From Thereva unica (lineage: Eukaryota > Arthropoda > Insecta > Diptera > Therevidae): a stretch of 64,000 bases of DNA. The DNA lies in NCBI GenBank assembly GCA_949987705.1, contig OX465284.1, positions 117,781,052 to 117,845,051 on the forward strand. Reading direction: 5' to 3'. This document shows positions 36,201 to 48,240 of this stretch, in pieces (positions within the stretch are counted from its first letter, which is position 1; each line of letters begins with the position of its first letter). The translations under genes were made by a program, and so were the position numbers. Below the pieces are notes generated by a model that saw only the letters and a list, made by a program, of their open reading frames with translations, had not been told where the DNA came from and made no database searches.

Positions 36201-38357
36201 TTTCGAATTAGCGTATAAACGGGTATTAAATACATTCTTATAACTATGGCTTAAGCCGAAATATTTCGGTTTAAGCCATAATTCGAATTACCTCGTTTAT
36301 TACCCCGTTTATGACTAGGTCGAAAAGTTGAGTCGAGATTGAGTTGAAATTTCGACCACCATATATGATGTTGAGTTGAGTTCACTTTGGGTTGAAATAG
36401 AGTTAAATTGATATCAAAACATAACCTCAAATTTTTGTGTAAAATGCTCATTTATAGAAACGTAAAAATTTGGAACGAAATAATTTAATTTCTCCTGTAC
36501 CAGAAAAAACATCGAACACAAAACTAACGCCGAATGCGGACTTCACGCATAGTAAACAAACAAGACAAATGTCACTTCAACCCAATTTCAACTCAACTCG
36601 CGTATATGAGGTAAAATATCAACTCGATCCAGGTAGGAGAGCTGAGTTGGGTTGAATGGACCCACTTTCAACTCGACATTCGTTTATGACTGTGTTGAAC
36701 CCGGGTTGAACCTAGTCATAAACGGGGTATATAGGGTAAAAAATTTTGGATGATCCATAATTCGAATTATTTTTGGAGTAGCTATAAACTAGGTAACTGT
36801 TTTACCATTTATCGACTTGTGCTAATAGTTAAGGCTCGAACAGAACCATTCCGTTCCGTTCGTTTTTAAAAGTTGGAAATTTGACATTTCCATAAACTTT
36901 CCATGAGACGAACGGAGGGGTAGTCACAATCAAGCGGACGTAACAGAAACGTAACGTTAAAAAGAAAAAAAACGTACGGAGCGGACGGAACGGATTGGTT
37001 CTGTTTGAGCCTTTAGAGTTTTATATCCGAATTGGAAACAGTTTTATTTCACTAATAACGTTTTACAGACACTTATGATATTTACAGTTTTGTATTTTAT
37101 TATTTGTTTTTATTAATCCCTTTTTAGGTCCCCCTACTACCCTACCTTGCGAGAATGTTGTACTTATTTAATAAACAATTTCAACCTGAAAGAAGTCTCA
37201 CATGTCTGCTTAATTAACCGGAAGATACGCACTCAAAACTTTCCTTTGAAGCAAGGGATGCAAAGTTGTCGATCGAAAACCAGAACTATTTTTATACCAA
37301 GCTATCAAGTTACATCCGCTACAACTCTGGGTTTTTGTTTTGACCATGAAAGAAGGAAAAATCGAAGGAGGTTACACATTAGGTACGTAGATATTAAGTC
37401 TCCCTTTAACATAAAAAATACATTTTTTAGCTTCAATGTAGATACCAAATCACATTTGACAGTGCTTCGTAGTCGCTACAATTGGGAACTTCTATCCCCA
37501 ATTGTGAAACTGGAGCATTGCTTGTAATCTAAATCATAGTAAGTGTACTTTTTACAAGCCAAAATTAGCCAGGTCATTATAACCAGCGTACAAACACATG
37601 AAGTTTTCCGCTTTTAGCATGTTTATAGGTTACAATTTTAGGTCATCAAAAAACCTAAGAAAGTAGTCTTATAAAACTTACATCACTTGAAAAAATGGCA
37701 ACTAAATGTTGTCCTAGCACAAATTATGAAAAATAAATTAAATAAAAAATATGGTTCATCCCAAACTTGACTGTAAATGCCATTGCTTATTAACAAAGCT
37801 GTGCAGGTCCCATGTTCTGCCACACTTATATTACAAAAACCTTATCTCAACAATTTAAAGAAGTTCAGCATCGACCTTTTCACATTTTCCCGAGGAAAAT
37901 CTATTAATTTCCTTCTTTTGAACCATTAATCTTGCATCGATAAACGGAATAAGGAAAAGATCAGGACTAAATTGAACAGAAACTCACCGTTTTTATCGCC
38001 AGCACATCTTATATTTCCAGCGAAGTAGATGGTCAAAGCTCCGATTCCAGCCCCAAAGACGACGAAGGCCACCGCCAAGATGAGGAGACGCCTTCTTAAC
38101 TTTGGTTCCCTGAAGAGGCAATCGGCAGGGAAGTTTCTTTGAACGGAGGTGCGAGGTGCATTCGATCCAGGACCGAAGTGTACAATAGTAGCAGTCTTGT
38201 TGTTAGCAGGTCCAACATTAGCATTGCCCAAAGTGGAGATTTGTCTTTGCAGGTCCGCGCCGAGCAGTGGCGAGGCGTTTGTGTCATCCAGCCCCGTCCC
38301 GTTTTCAGTCACGTGCGGTTTCCTTAAAAATCCGTTATTGATTTGTTTCTCGGGCAT
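24269..38357 (-). CDS. Neprilysin-like M13 zinc metallopeptidase
   Basis: Type II membrane ectopeptidase that trims extracellular peptides. Nine coding exons: 38357-37988, 31971-31924, 26803-26676, 26616-26499, 26426-25423, 25363-25201, 25139-25020, 24951-24755 and 24541-24269, totalling 2421 nt or 806 residues. A cytoplasmic N-terminus of about 90 residues precedes one transmembrane helix ([20 protein letters not shown], about 91-113). The 48-nt exon encodes [12 protein letters not shown] with conserved cysteines, then [12 protein letters not shown]. The zinc site is HEITHGFDD (about 641-649) and the third ligand is in GENIADNGG (about 703). NAFYNP is the substrate-binding motif and the protein ends CSLW, as in the family. 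All active-site residues are intact. Which fly Nep paralogue this is cannot be decided here. Introns 1 and 2 exceed 5 kb and carry transposon debris. Further non-coding 5' exons may lie upstream of 38.4 kb. Confidence 0.95.
26804..31923 (-). other. Neprilysin intron 2
   Basis: A 5.1-kb intron between the 48-nt exon and the DPCDNFF exon. Apart from the retroelement remnant near 27.8-28.5 kb I see no coding or structured element. The open frames at 27227-27463 and 29436-29766 lack domains. Confidence 0.8.
27790..28545 (+). mobile_element. Non-LTR retrotransposon remnant, related to the copy at 661-1466
   Basis: Plus-strand segments in several frames include a KAFDRVWHL-like block (27.87 kb), [14 protein letters not shown] (28.06 kb), the nucleotide equivalent of [10 protein letters not shown] (28.2 kb), WWFGHVCR (28.24 kb) and [15 protein letters not shown] (28.3 kb). 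The last ~350 bp align closely with the insertion at 661-1300 in the opposite orientation, showing two copies of one family. The KAFDRVWHL piece may belong to a second element. Confidence 0.8.
32650..34015 (+). mobile_element. Decayed non-LTR retrotransposon with endonuclease and RT remnants
   Basis: In order on the plus strand: an endonuclease-end motif related to [10 protein letters not shown] (about 32.75 kb); a connector region [15 protein letters not shown] (33.02 kb); an RT N-terminal block resembling '[22 protein letters not shown]' (33.48 kb); [10 protein letters not shown] (33.67 kb); [15 protein letters not shown] (33.82 kb); and the catalytic [11 protein letters not shown] (33.96 kb). 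Several frameshifts and stops are present, so this is a fossil lying in the neprilysin intron antisense to the gene. Confidence 0.85.
36249..36284. repeat. 36-bp near-perfect palindrome
   Basis: tatggcttaagccgaaatat is followed by its reverse complement with one mismatched pair, centred on aaatattt. It lies in the outer TIR element. Confidence 0.7.
36301..36729. mobile_element. TIR element (inner member of a nested pair)
   Basis: The ends taccccgtttatgactaggt and acctagtcataaacggggta are inverted repeats. TAT occurs on both sides (36298-36300, 36730-36732), a possible 3-bp duplication. The interior repeats gagttgagtt/gggttgaa motifs in both orientations. No coding capacity, so it is MITE-like. 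Confidence 0.72.
36832..37012. mobile_element. PIF/Harbinger-type MITE
   Basis: A 181-bp element with inverted termini aggctcgaacagaacca / tggttctgtttgagcct, flanked on both sides by TTA (36829-36831, 37013-37015). A TTA/TWA 3-bp duplication is typical of PIF/Harbinger elements. Its termini do not match those of the complete Harbinger element at 1556-4476, so it was mobilised by a different transposase. Confidence 0.75.
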
Positions 38358-41300
38358 TTTGGCAACTTTTTATCGTAATTAAACTGTGAGAGAGTGTTAT
38401 TCAAGAGGCCGTTACAGGCACATCGCGAGCACTTATAGGTTCAGATTCCCCCAGGATTATCACTTAATCACTTTAAACACAATTAATGAACAGCAAGTTA
38501 GCACACTAGAAGCTCATAAAGTAGCGGGGGACGATCATTACGACAAACTGATGAACTGGAAGTTTATTAAAGCGTTCACTTCAGCGGCCCTAACAACCAG
38601 TTCATCCTTTTAATTCGAGTTTAAAAGAAAAAAAACGAGGAGTTTTGCTAGTCCAGAAATTCCTGAATTCCACGAATATTCGCCACAGGACAAAACCCTG
38701 CAAGTTATGAGATTTAATATTTATTGTTGTTTACTTTCTACGAACTTGTGGAGAGGACTCCCTCCGCTTCCGTTGTCGCGTTGCGAGGGGTTGCTCGTGC
38801 TGTCAAGCCCAAGCTCTTAATCCTAGTGAAGGGGCTTAGGGACTCGCTTCAGGACATCTGCTTGAGAGCACTGCGATGAGACTTTTGAATCCTTCATTTT
38901 ATCTTGATTTTTTAATATGCGTTTGCTTCACTGTTGCTGTCGTTTGTTAAGTTTCGGGCCTTTCTCGGCTTTCAAAGGAGCCACTGGCTCAAATTTTCTA
39001 AATACTTGCACCGCACTACACAAGGATACGCCTTCCCTTTTGGATACCAGTTGGATGGATTCTTAGCTGCTAGCGGAATTCGCCATACCCTTGAATAAGT
39101 TTTCTGAAGTATCACTTAAAGCAAACGTTCTCATTGTTTGCGAAGTGCCTTTTGCTCAATTAAATTTCTCTGCAATTTTTATGCCTAGTCAGGCACGTCA
39201 GCGGACAGGAAAGGGACGAGGAAATGGGAGCGGTCCTTTATCGCTAATCGCTTATATAAATGGCAGAGATTGATCGAGATTTGCAGTGCGGCCTGTGGGA
39301 TTAGCCTGTCTGTAGTTTCCTTGATGACGCTCCTAGCAGCAGTCGCCGCTTCTCGAGTCTTTTGATTTAGGTAAACATTAACGTATCTGAAAATAGAAAA
39401 GACAGAAAGGATTTTAATACTGACGATTGTTTACTCTCGGTTGTTTTTTTGGAAAAGGTGTGAAAATGATTTGTTGACATTTAAATAAATCTCTGCTTGT
39501 CTAAAATTTAGACGTTAAAAAATTTCAAACAGGTATAAATAGAAAAGAGTTTTGTATCGATCTTTTACGCAGCTTCGCGAGTTATTTTAGAGGTGGGTTC
39601 TTAAATATCGGCCTGTCGACTGCTCAAGTCAGGAGTGATTGATTTACATTGGAAAAAAAACCTAATTTTGGGACGACATTTGCCTAATAGATATATACAC
39701 CTAATGCTCACAAGATTAGGTAAAATAAAATGATTCAATTTTAACTTTTATAAGTGGAATAAGGATACCGCAATTCAAATATGATGTGGATTTTCGTCAG
39801 TAAGGCTGTTAGTATATTTAAGAAGAAATTAAACGCATCTCAGCAAGAGATGAAATATGTTTAAGCCCACAGGATTGGCTACATAGAATATCTGATTTGC
39901 GAGGGTTATGCGTTCCTTGGATATTTGTTACATTAAAAAAATGCGTGAATTCATTTCTCACCCCTTTTATAAATAAACGATTTTAATTTAACAGCTCCCT
40001 AAAAAGAATAATTGTATTTTATTAATTTCCTTGCAGAATTCTTAAAGATTATTAAAAATTCTGATTAACAAATTTCTATCTGCCATCGCCGCGAATAAGA
40101 AATGTTAAAATTTTTCCTTCTGCGTAATTTAAAATTCAATACGAACCAGCCGATAAATATTTAAAGTCTTAGCATATAACTTCTCCGCTTTAATGACTGC
40201 ATAACGTGCAAGATTCTGTTTAGTATTTACTCGCCTTTTTAAATGAAAATTCATACAATTTGACTTTTCTGGGTTACAGTGGAAATTTATTACTTTAGAG
40301 TTTCACGTGGAGGCGAGTCAGAATGGAGAAACAATTGTTTTTGCTACTTAACGTACTGGCAGTGAGTTTGCAGGGATTCTTAAATTCTAAGTGTTAAAAA
40401 GAGACATTTTTTGAAATCAAAAGACATTTTTTGGAAATTACGTAAAAACATAACTCATTTGAACTTTAGGTGAAATTTAATTTAAACAATATGCAATCTC
40501 GAATGTTTCTTTTAAATAACTCGCAATCCAATAAACCTCAACTAAAAAATACGCACACGGTCAACTTGTTTTCAACTTGAGCACGCGTTCTGTTTTAAAA
40601 TTAAAGCAAAATCAGCTGCGAAATTTTAATTAAACTTAAAACTTTCCAAATCGGTGCATGCAGCACAAATGCACCTTTTATCCGATAAACTTTATATATT
40701 GATATATTATCAGCTAGAATCGAGCAACGAACGAAGTAGAATAAAACTAGCAACCATCACAGTCGAGCTTAGACTAATAGTAAAGTCGCAGCAGCACCAC
40801 CAAGAGTTAGCAATAACCTGGCTCACCTGGCTGAATGACAGCGATATTACCTGGCACAGGTACGGCAGAAAAACTTTTAATATCAAGTTCACGAGGAAGG
40901 GAAACACTTCACTTGTTGGTCTTTGGCGAAACTGAAGACGAGCCGTGACTGACTGCCAATTAGCTCGCGATTTGTTCTGTTAAATGTCTTTTGCCACTTT
41001 CTTAGCACAAGCGCTGGAGTTTCGTTATAATTATTCACTCGGACTTAAAATTGGAACTAGTCTTTGTTTACTTGAGACTGGACTGCTCTCTGAAAAGCAC
41101 CTTCCTGACTGCTGAAGGATGCCGCGTGCCCTGAGCTTATAAAGTTTCTTTGGCAGTTCGTTGTTGTTGCATGGCCGTAAAGATTCCATCAGCACTCTGC
41201 TGATAACATTGGAGATCCTCGATGGGGGTAAACTTAAATGACGCATGTCCTTTTCTTATATTCTCGAGGGGGTTACAGAAATGGAGAAAATCATTGAGAG

Positions 41301-42400
41301 CTTTCGAAGTAAATCTCAGGGATTATAAATCTATTAAGACGAGGAAATTATTATTTTGCAATGCTTAATTATTTTTCGGTTTTATTTTTTATGAGACAAA
41401 TCCCACTGAAGCAATATCGCCTGTTTTATTAATAACAGCAGGTCCGCGAGACATGATAGATGAGGAACGAAAATTAGTAGCCCTTTTTGTCCTTCTTACA
41501 TGTGAAACTGCAAGTTTCCTGCCACTTACAGGCAACATTTCATACACCTGGTTTTCGAAAAATTAATTTAACAATTGTGCCTATTGAAAAAATTCGTGCA
41601 ACGCTCAGCTTTAGCATTCAATACCATAAATATTTACAGACAAGTGTTTTCCTTGAAAATAAAACGGGGTTTTCATTTCCGGATATTAAGTAATGAATCA
41701 AGGAAACCGTGGCAAAAAGGCATTTATTCATTTTCTAAGAACGAATTAAAGACTTGCTATAGATCTGTTAGAACTGCTTAACTTTCAGCAAAAACATAAT
41801 AATATTCTTGGAGCTTCATTCATTCATGAAATTCTTTACCGGGCGTCTTTGCGGGCACTGCGACCTATTTTATTTGGTCTATTGTGCCAACTCTGTCATT
41901 AATCGCCTTCCAGGTTCAGGTTTTTGATATAGCCTAAAATTGATTCATATCCCAAATCTCCCTGGGATTAGGGAAGTCACGTTGGAGGGACTCAATCTCA
42001 CAGTCACACGTGTGCCACTGTTGCGCAAGCTGCTCCGCAGAACCGACAGATACAATCTCCGACTAGACCTACTCTACTTAGAAGATAATTGACTCAACAG
42101 TGGTCCGCGAGGAGCTATGTTATTCTTTTTAGCTCCCACCTCTTGAAATATAAAAGTTTGTCCGCTTTGAGTTGTCGATTTGAATCAATCTTTTAGCTTG
42201 ACGAGCATCCTAGATCCTTGACCAACTGTGGCGAAATAGTTGGGCGCCCAAAATCTGGTGGCCGATCTTACGTGGCAGCTCTAGCTAAGTTGCAGATAGG
42301 TCCCGGATTACAAGTGATGAGTTTGTCCCTATTTTAGCCAGGCCATCGACAAACTCATTAGAGAAGTGGCCAAACCAAATATATAATATTGGCAACTAGT
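38358..42400. other. Upstream region of the neprilysin gene, no gene recognised
   Basis: No conserved ORF. Non-coding first exons and the promoter of the neprilysin gene probably lie here but cannot be placed from sequence alone. Frames such as 41031-41246 show no domain. Confidence 0.4.
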
Positions 42401-42474
42401 GCTAGAAGGCCGATTGAGAAAACAACTATAACGAACATACTTTTATAATCAAGATAAGAAGAGTTCGCAACATG

Positions 42475-42620
42475 CTCCAAAAGCAAACCATCGGTGAATG
42501 AAATTTTGAGATGGTACAGGAATTTAAGTACTTCATAGTACCAACGAAAAAAATGCTACTATAACAAACAGCAAATCTTAAAGTATTTGAAACAACGACA
42601 AACCTAGAGTAGAAACTGAC
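42475..42620 (+). mobile_element. Small non-LTR remnant
   Basis: A plus-strand frame reads NFEMVQEFKYF near 42.50 kb, matching the common 'F..V.EFKYLG' block downstream of the RT domain in LINE-type elements. Only about 50 codons survive, in broken frames. Confidence 0.4.
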
Positions 42621-44857
42621 GCAGGCGCATACCTAAACCGGTGTTTCACCATTTATAATGAAGCAAGGCATTGCTAAAACTTGCTTATATTAAGTTTTGT
42701 GTTTTACAGTTTAAAATCGTTTTTAACCAGTTTGACTGTAAATAGGATTTCTAAAATTTTAGATTCAATACGATGAAAAGATATTCAAAGAAGTTTTTGC
42801 CCTTATATAAAGGCAGAATTTTCGGTAAGTTAATTAATATGAAATTAAGGCTTTGCACCTAGATCTTCTTGTTAAGATGCAGTACGACATATTGTAATGA
42901 AGATAACAGGAAAATCGTTTATTGCACATTTATTACCAATTAATCAAATTATTCTTCGTACATATTTTCATGTTTTAAATAAAATATTAGGGAGACCTCG
43001 AAAATTGTAGAACAACATCCTATTGCCCGATAGCGAAAGACTAGAACACCTGTTTGTCATACTAAAGGTTATGAAAGCCTGGATACGATATACCTGATGA
43101 AGTGTAAACATAGGAAAAGCACACAAAAGTAAAACGCGAAGAATCTAACCTCGTTTGACAGACCGAAATAAATTGAGCTTTCCCTGGTATCAAGGAATTT
43201 TCGCAAAAAAGTCGTCTTCACTTTCACGAAAAACCTTCACTGCTGTACTTTTGCACTTTGGATATCAAAACAAATATTACACTAAATACATAAATTAACA
43301 TAAATCGACTGTACAATTATTTCTGTTCACGTTTATACAACTCTAATCCTTAAGAACTTTAAGGTCCTTTTAAGCTTCAATAGAATAATTCACGCATCTA
43401 AAGGAGCAAGGCAGTCCCTGCCGATTAGCAGCGCCGAACACGACTAAAGGAATTACCCACTCAAGAAAAGCGTCTTCTTCTCGAATGAGAATGGGAATGG
43501 ATATAAAACCAGATAAAGGGAAAACCGGAAAATGTTCGTCTATTTCATTTAATTCTTGCTATTTTCCTGTCTTTGTGAAATGACAACAGCTGAAACTTGA
43601 GCCCATTCTGGGGAGGCGAAACACGAGACCGATAAAACATTACTGCTGAAAGCTCAGGTATATTTTGAATGAATACCGTTAATAAAGCTATAAACCGTAA
43701 GATTTATGTTCCGCCAGACACGATGATAACAAGTGTATAATGGGAGCTAACAATACCGGTAGGGTATTACTCACGCGCCAAAAATACAGAACGATTTTGA
43801 GTTATCACTCAGATAAGTTTTTAGTGTAGAACGGTATTAACTAGATCAGGTCCGATTATACTGCGTGGTCATAAATTTAAAAAATATCGGACCATTTTGT
43901 CGTAGATATGATGCTCCTGAGTGGCAATTTTTTATTCAATTAATACTTGAAATGGGATTTTTTTTAAATTTTGTTAAATTTTACAAAACTAAAACTACAT
44001 TTGTTAATATGGTGAGAAAAATAAAGAATGTAATCTCTTATGTACACAAATAACGATTAACGGAAACAAGTTTCAATAGTAGCGACGGGACAACGTTATT
44101 TTTATATTTATTTCCGAGCCTTGCCATGTATAAATGAGGTAATCCTCTACTTTATACTCCACAATAGTATAGTACTAAAGCTTTTAACTTCGTAGTAATT
44201 GTAATGTCTTATACATTCCCTTTTATTACAAGCACGGTAAACGCATTTCTCTCTACTCTGTTTTGCATTCCTTATAGCTTTCAGAGCATTTTCTTATTTT
44301 CAATTGCTTTCCCGAGTTTAACGTTCACACTGTAGAAAGAGCATGCTTCCCTTTTATAGTTATTACGGTACTTTAGGATGTCTTTCGACTTTTACAGTTT
44401 AAGTTACCTACCGAAAAACCACATTTTATTATTCAAAAGCAATATTTTGGGAATGAAGTGAAATCTTTAGGAAGGACCGAGAGATCCTCTTCGCAGTAAA
44501 ACTGGTATCGTTTCTTCATACATTTCTAAATTACGCCTTTAATTTAGAAAGTATGTTATAAGTACTCATTTTTAATGGTATGCCTTAAACAAGTTCAAAA
44601 AAAAAAAATAGAATTATTTACCTGAACCAATCCTTTTCCTTGAACTTTACCACCATAGCGTGTGAAAATAGGTTAAACAGAATTGTGTGCTCATCCCTTT
44701 GTAATGATGATCAGATGGTGACAATAATGAAAATAAACTTACTGCAGAATAGAAGAAGTACAGTTTTGTGTCTTTGTTACTCTATACAATATATCCTGCC
44801 AAAATACAAAATAATTTACCTTATATCGTAATCTCTTCATTCAAAAAGATTCCAGCA
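42621..44857. other. Non-coding stretch
   Basis: AT-rich sequence. Short frames (43865-44053, 44640-44831) have no domain. No RNA gene recognised. Confidence 0.45.
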
Positions 44858-45032
44858 AAGCCCGGGACAAGCATATCTGCACCGCATGATGGCCTTGTGT
44901 CGGACGACACACGGACAAAGAAAAACGAGTAAAATTTTATCAATAAGTCCCCACCTTTCCGTGCCGCACCGCGTGAAACTAGTTGAGTTTAATCTTACGC
45001 GGACCAGGTGTGGATATGTGTGTCCCGGGCTT
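44858..45032. mobile_element. Short TIR element (MITE-like)
   Basis: aagcccgggacaagcatatctgcacc at the left is matched in inverted orientation by the right end (ggtgtggatatgtgtgtcccgggctt), with a few mismatches. The interval is about 175 bp with no ORF, and an overlapping frame is only a shadow. No target duplication identified. Confidence 0.5.
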
Positions 45033-45848
45033 AATCCGGGTAATATACTGTGTCCCGCTAACCTCGACAATTGCATCTTTAGCTCAGCTGGTTTGAGGAT
45101 GTTGACTTCTGTTTTGATTTTTATTGCAGTGGGCTTCGTACAAATTTCTTTTTTTTGGTGTGAACTTGTACAAAATCCATGTCTTCAAACACTCCGTCCA
45201 TCACCTCTTCCTTTGGCGTCCTCTAGGCCCCTATTAGCTACCATGTCCTCTATTTCTTCCATCGAACCAAGCTCACTACATACTACATAAACACTGCACA
45301 ATGACGAGTAGTGCATGACGGACTATAGTACAACTTCCGAGCTTGCACTTTTACATAAAAAAATAACTTATGTCTCCATAGGAGAATTAAACAGTTTGCT
45401 GGCAGTGCTCAAAACCCTTTAAAAGGTCCGTCAATCTTTATTATCAAATATGGTAAATGCCATTACCTTTGATGTCAAATGACGTTACATAACAACAAAA
45501 TTATTTTATTTCTTTTCAAAACCAATAACATAAATATCGCAAATAATACATACTCAAACAATTTGTGAACTATTATTCCTTTTAAAACATTTTTAAATTA
45601 TAATTGTGTTTCAAAATTAAACAAACGGAAACTAGAAACTACCGCGGTTGCAGTTTCAGAGGAAATGAACTTTTTTAGTAGGATTTATATGAATCTGCTT
45701 TGAAGGTAATACAAGCGCACTGCCTTATCTGCTTGGCGACTTTGACATTTCTGACAGTTAAAAATTATTTTTTTATGGAATCTACTTGAATCTCCATTTG
45801 TTTAATATTTCTTAATAAATTGACAAATTTCTCATAGTATATTCAGAA
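45033..45848. other. Intergenic region upstream of the Mipp gene
   Basis: AT-rich, no ORF of interest. It must contain the promoter of the Mipp gene, but no element can be called confidently. Confidence 0.4.
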
Positions 45849-47432
45849 ATGCTGCTTAAATTATTAGTTTATTTCCAAATATTAGTATTCTTTGTTGTAG
45901 GTAATGATAATAAGTGCTCTTCAACTTTACGAAGAGAAATTGAAAGCCATTTAGCTACCAAAACTCCTTATCGAGTTATTGCTAATAAAAATGACGCAAC
46001 ATTAGAATATAAAGGTATAAACAAGTAAATTAAGTGAGTTCATAATACTATTTTGCTAAAATTTATGTTTAAAGACTGTTCACCATTAAGAATATGGGGA
46101 ATTATTCGCCATGGCAGCAGAAATCCTAGCCGCAAGGTGATAAGGAGGGCTAAAGATCAACTCATGAAACTACGTGAAAAAATTTTAGCTTCCATTAATA
46201 CCAAATTGTGTCCTCATGAGTTAGCTATGTTTAGAAACTGGAGCTTCAATATAGATGAAGACAATGAGAAGTATTTGGTTTATGAAGGTGAAGATGAAAT
46301 GATAGAATTGGCTGAAAGACTGCAGAAAAGATTCCCTCAACTATTGTCGGATATTTACCATCCTGATAGATATAAATTTAAGTACACTGCCACACAACGA
46401 ACGCTTAAGAGTGCGGAAAGTTTTGCAACCGGACTTTTCGGTAGAAATAATCTCAAGAATATAGTATATCCGGAACCACTGCACAAGGATCCAGTACTAC
46501 GAGTTAAAGATTCATAAAAAGTAATTGGCGACTAATTGTTGACAAATATCATTTTAGTTCTATAAATTATGTAACAAATGGAAAAAAGAGGTGGATAAAA
46601 ACCCAGACGCATTAGCAGAAGTGAAAAGATTTAGGGAAGGGAATGAAACTCGTGCAGTTATTCAGCGAGTGCAGCTTAAAACGGGAGTAAGCAGCATTCT
46701 TCCTGGTAAACACACTTGAAAATGTATGGCCACAGGAATTTCCAAGATATTTTTTTACAGAAGATTTGCATTTGATGTACGCCATTTGCGCCTTTGAGAC
46801 AGCATGGAATAAACAAAGAGATTCTCCATGGTGTTCACTTTTTGATGAAGAATCTATAAAGGTTCTTGAATTCACCGAAGATCTGGAATATTTTTGGATT
46901 GATGGCTATGGATATGATTTAACGTACAAACAAGCTTGCCCAGCTGTTATAGATATGATAACGCATTTAGAGTAAAGATTGTCGTGCTACTAGTCTTGCT
47001 ATCAGAATTGCATTAACTTTCTTTTCAGACAATCATCAATAGAACCGAACGCCACATTTTACTTTACACACTCGGGCACAATGCTTAAACTTTTAGCACA
47101 TCTTGGACTTTACAAAGATGATTTTGTTTTAACGCATGAAGATTTTACAAAAGAAAGAAAATGGAGTGTTAGCAAGATTGATGCATTTGCCAGCAACTTA
47201 ATCTTTATTAATTATCAGTAATGACATTTTTATTTTACTTTTTTTTAAACTAGAACTGCTTGTTCACAGATGTAAGAACGAACTTGAAATGCTCGTTTTA
47301 CACCAAGAAAGAATCATCAAATTGCCTGGATGTCCTATTGATAAAGACTTATGCAGTTTCGAGCTGTTTAAAAATTTATTTAAGGAAAGTATACACAATT
47401 GTCATTTTAACGAACTTTGCGGAATTGTATAG
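45849..47432 (+). CDS. Mipp: Multiple inositol polyphosphate phosphatase
   Basis: Histidine acid phosphatase that dephosphorylates higher inositol phosphates such as InsP6 and InsP5 in the secretory pathway or at the cell surface. Six exons: 45849-46014, 46075-46502, 46558-46705, 46761-46971, 47029-47217 and 47270-47432 (1305 nt, 434 residues). A hydrophobic signal peptide (MLLKLLVYFQILVFFVV) starts the protein. The catalytic phospho-acceptor motif RHGSRNP is at about residue 68. FKYTATQRTLKSAESFATGLFG and WCSLFDEESIKVLEFTEDLEYFW are family blocks. The C-terminus has LVLHQERIIKLPGCP and several cysteines. At the position where the family usually has an HAE proton-donor motif the sequence reads THSGT (about 331-335). 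All introns are 51-60 bp. The next gene downstream on the same strand is an SLC17-type transporter. Confidence 0.92.
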
Positions 47433-47609
47433 CTATGACAATTTTACGGAAAGTACTACTGGTATTGTAGACGCACATTTTTACTTTAATTGGTAATACA
47501 TTTTTCTCATTTTTTATATAATATGTTTGTACTGGATATTGGTTTTGGAAAGTTATATTCGCAACCAAGTCGAGATTTCCAAAATGTGTGATTTTTCACA
47601 AAAAAAGAG

Positions 47610-47615
47610 AATAAA
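47610..47615 (+). terminator. Polyadenylation signal of the Mipp gene
   Basis: AATAAA about 180 bp after the Mipp stop codon. Confidence 0.45.
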
Positions 47616-47869
47616 GTCGAAATGATTTGGAATTTTAGTGCTTACTTTGCAATTCATAGTTGTATCTCTCCTCTAAATGCTATTCGTCTATATTCCCTTG
47701 CAACTTGAACGTAGGATTTTTTTTTCGAATCTTTTTTCAAAGATTTCGTCTATACTATATATATATGTACTTCCAAACCATTAAGTAAAACAGGACTTGT
47801 TAGCATTGTGTACCGTTTCAATTTGGTTTCCTTGATATAATTCTCGACGTCAGGTGTTGGCGTAGACCG

Positions 47870-48240
47870 AATTTATTAGCCAGTGTTATTCGTCATTTGG
47901 TTTTGATGTATTAATCGATTCTTGACTAAGATGCAGGAGAGTGCTGCTCCTTTCCTTAATCCTCTATTTGTTCCAAGCAAGAATCCACAATTTATTTTGA
48001 CTCTACACCTCGCATCTTTCATCCATTCTACTAGATAAAGATACTCTAAGTTGCTCCACAGCATCATTTGTACCGTTTCTCTGAGTACAAATAGCTGGTT
48101 GTGGATCTTCCAGGATGAAAGCCACTTTGATACTCTCCTAGTATGGTTCTAGTCTGTTAAAGAGTTCACGTGAAAATACTTTGTGTGATAGACTCAATAG
48201 AGTTACTCCTCGTTAGCTGCTATATGATTATGGATACCCT
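47870..48240 (-). mobile_element. Decayed non-LTR reverse transcriptase fragment
   Basis: Minus-strand pieces in different frames correspond in order to RT motifs: RGVTLLSLSHKVFSREL (48.2 kb), a GFHPGRSTT-like block (48.1 kb), and DARCRVKINCG followed by NRGLRKGAALSCIL (47.95 kb; cf. 'GLRQGDALSC'). Stops interrupt it and the YxDD region is absent. Confidence 0.75.

Larger units (their letters stand above)
36146..36796. mobile_element. TIR element (outer member of a nested pair)
   Basis: ttacctagtttatagc at 36146-36161 is exactly inverted at 36781-36796 (gctataaactaggtaa). The sequence inside contains repeated attcgaatta motifs and a near-perfect 36-bp palindrome (about 36249-36284, tatggcttaagcc...). 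A second TIR element (36301-36729) is inserted within it. No ORF and no clear target duplication. Confidence 0.6.
31972..37987 (-). other. Neprilysin intron 1
   Basis: A 6.0-kb intron between the exon encoding the membrane anchor and the 48-nt exon. It contains a decayed non-LTR element (about 32.65-34.02 kb) and three small TIR elements (36.1-37.0 kb). The remainder shows no gene. Confidence 0.8.

Noticed and set aside
37147..37527. 126-codon plus-strand frame in the neprilysin intron
   Set aside because: No recognisable domain and no splice support; could not be linked to any transposon family.
40321..40410. Short signal-peptide-like frame (MEKQLFLLLNVLAVSL)
   Set aside because: Stops after about 25 codons with no convincing next exon; too short to support.
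46053..46517. 154-codon plus-strand frame as an independent gene
   Set aside because: It is exon 2 of the Mipp gene with intron sequence at both ends; the ATG at 46053 lies in the upstream intron.
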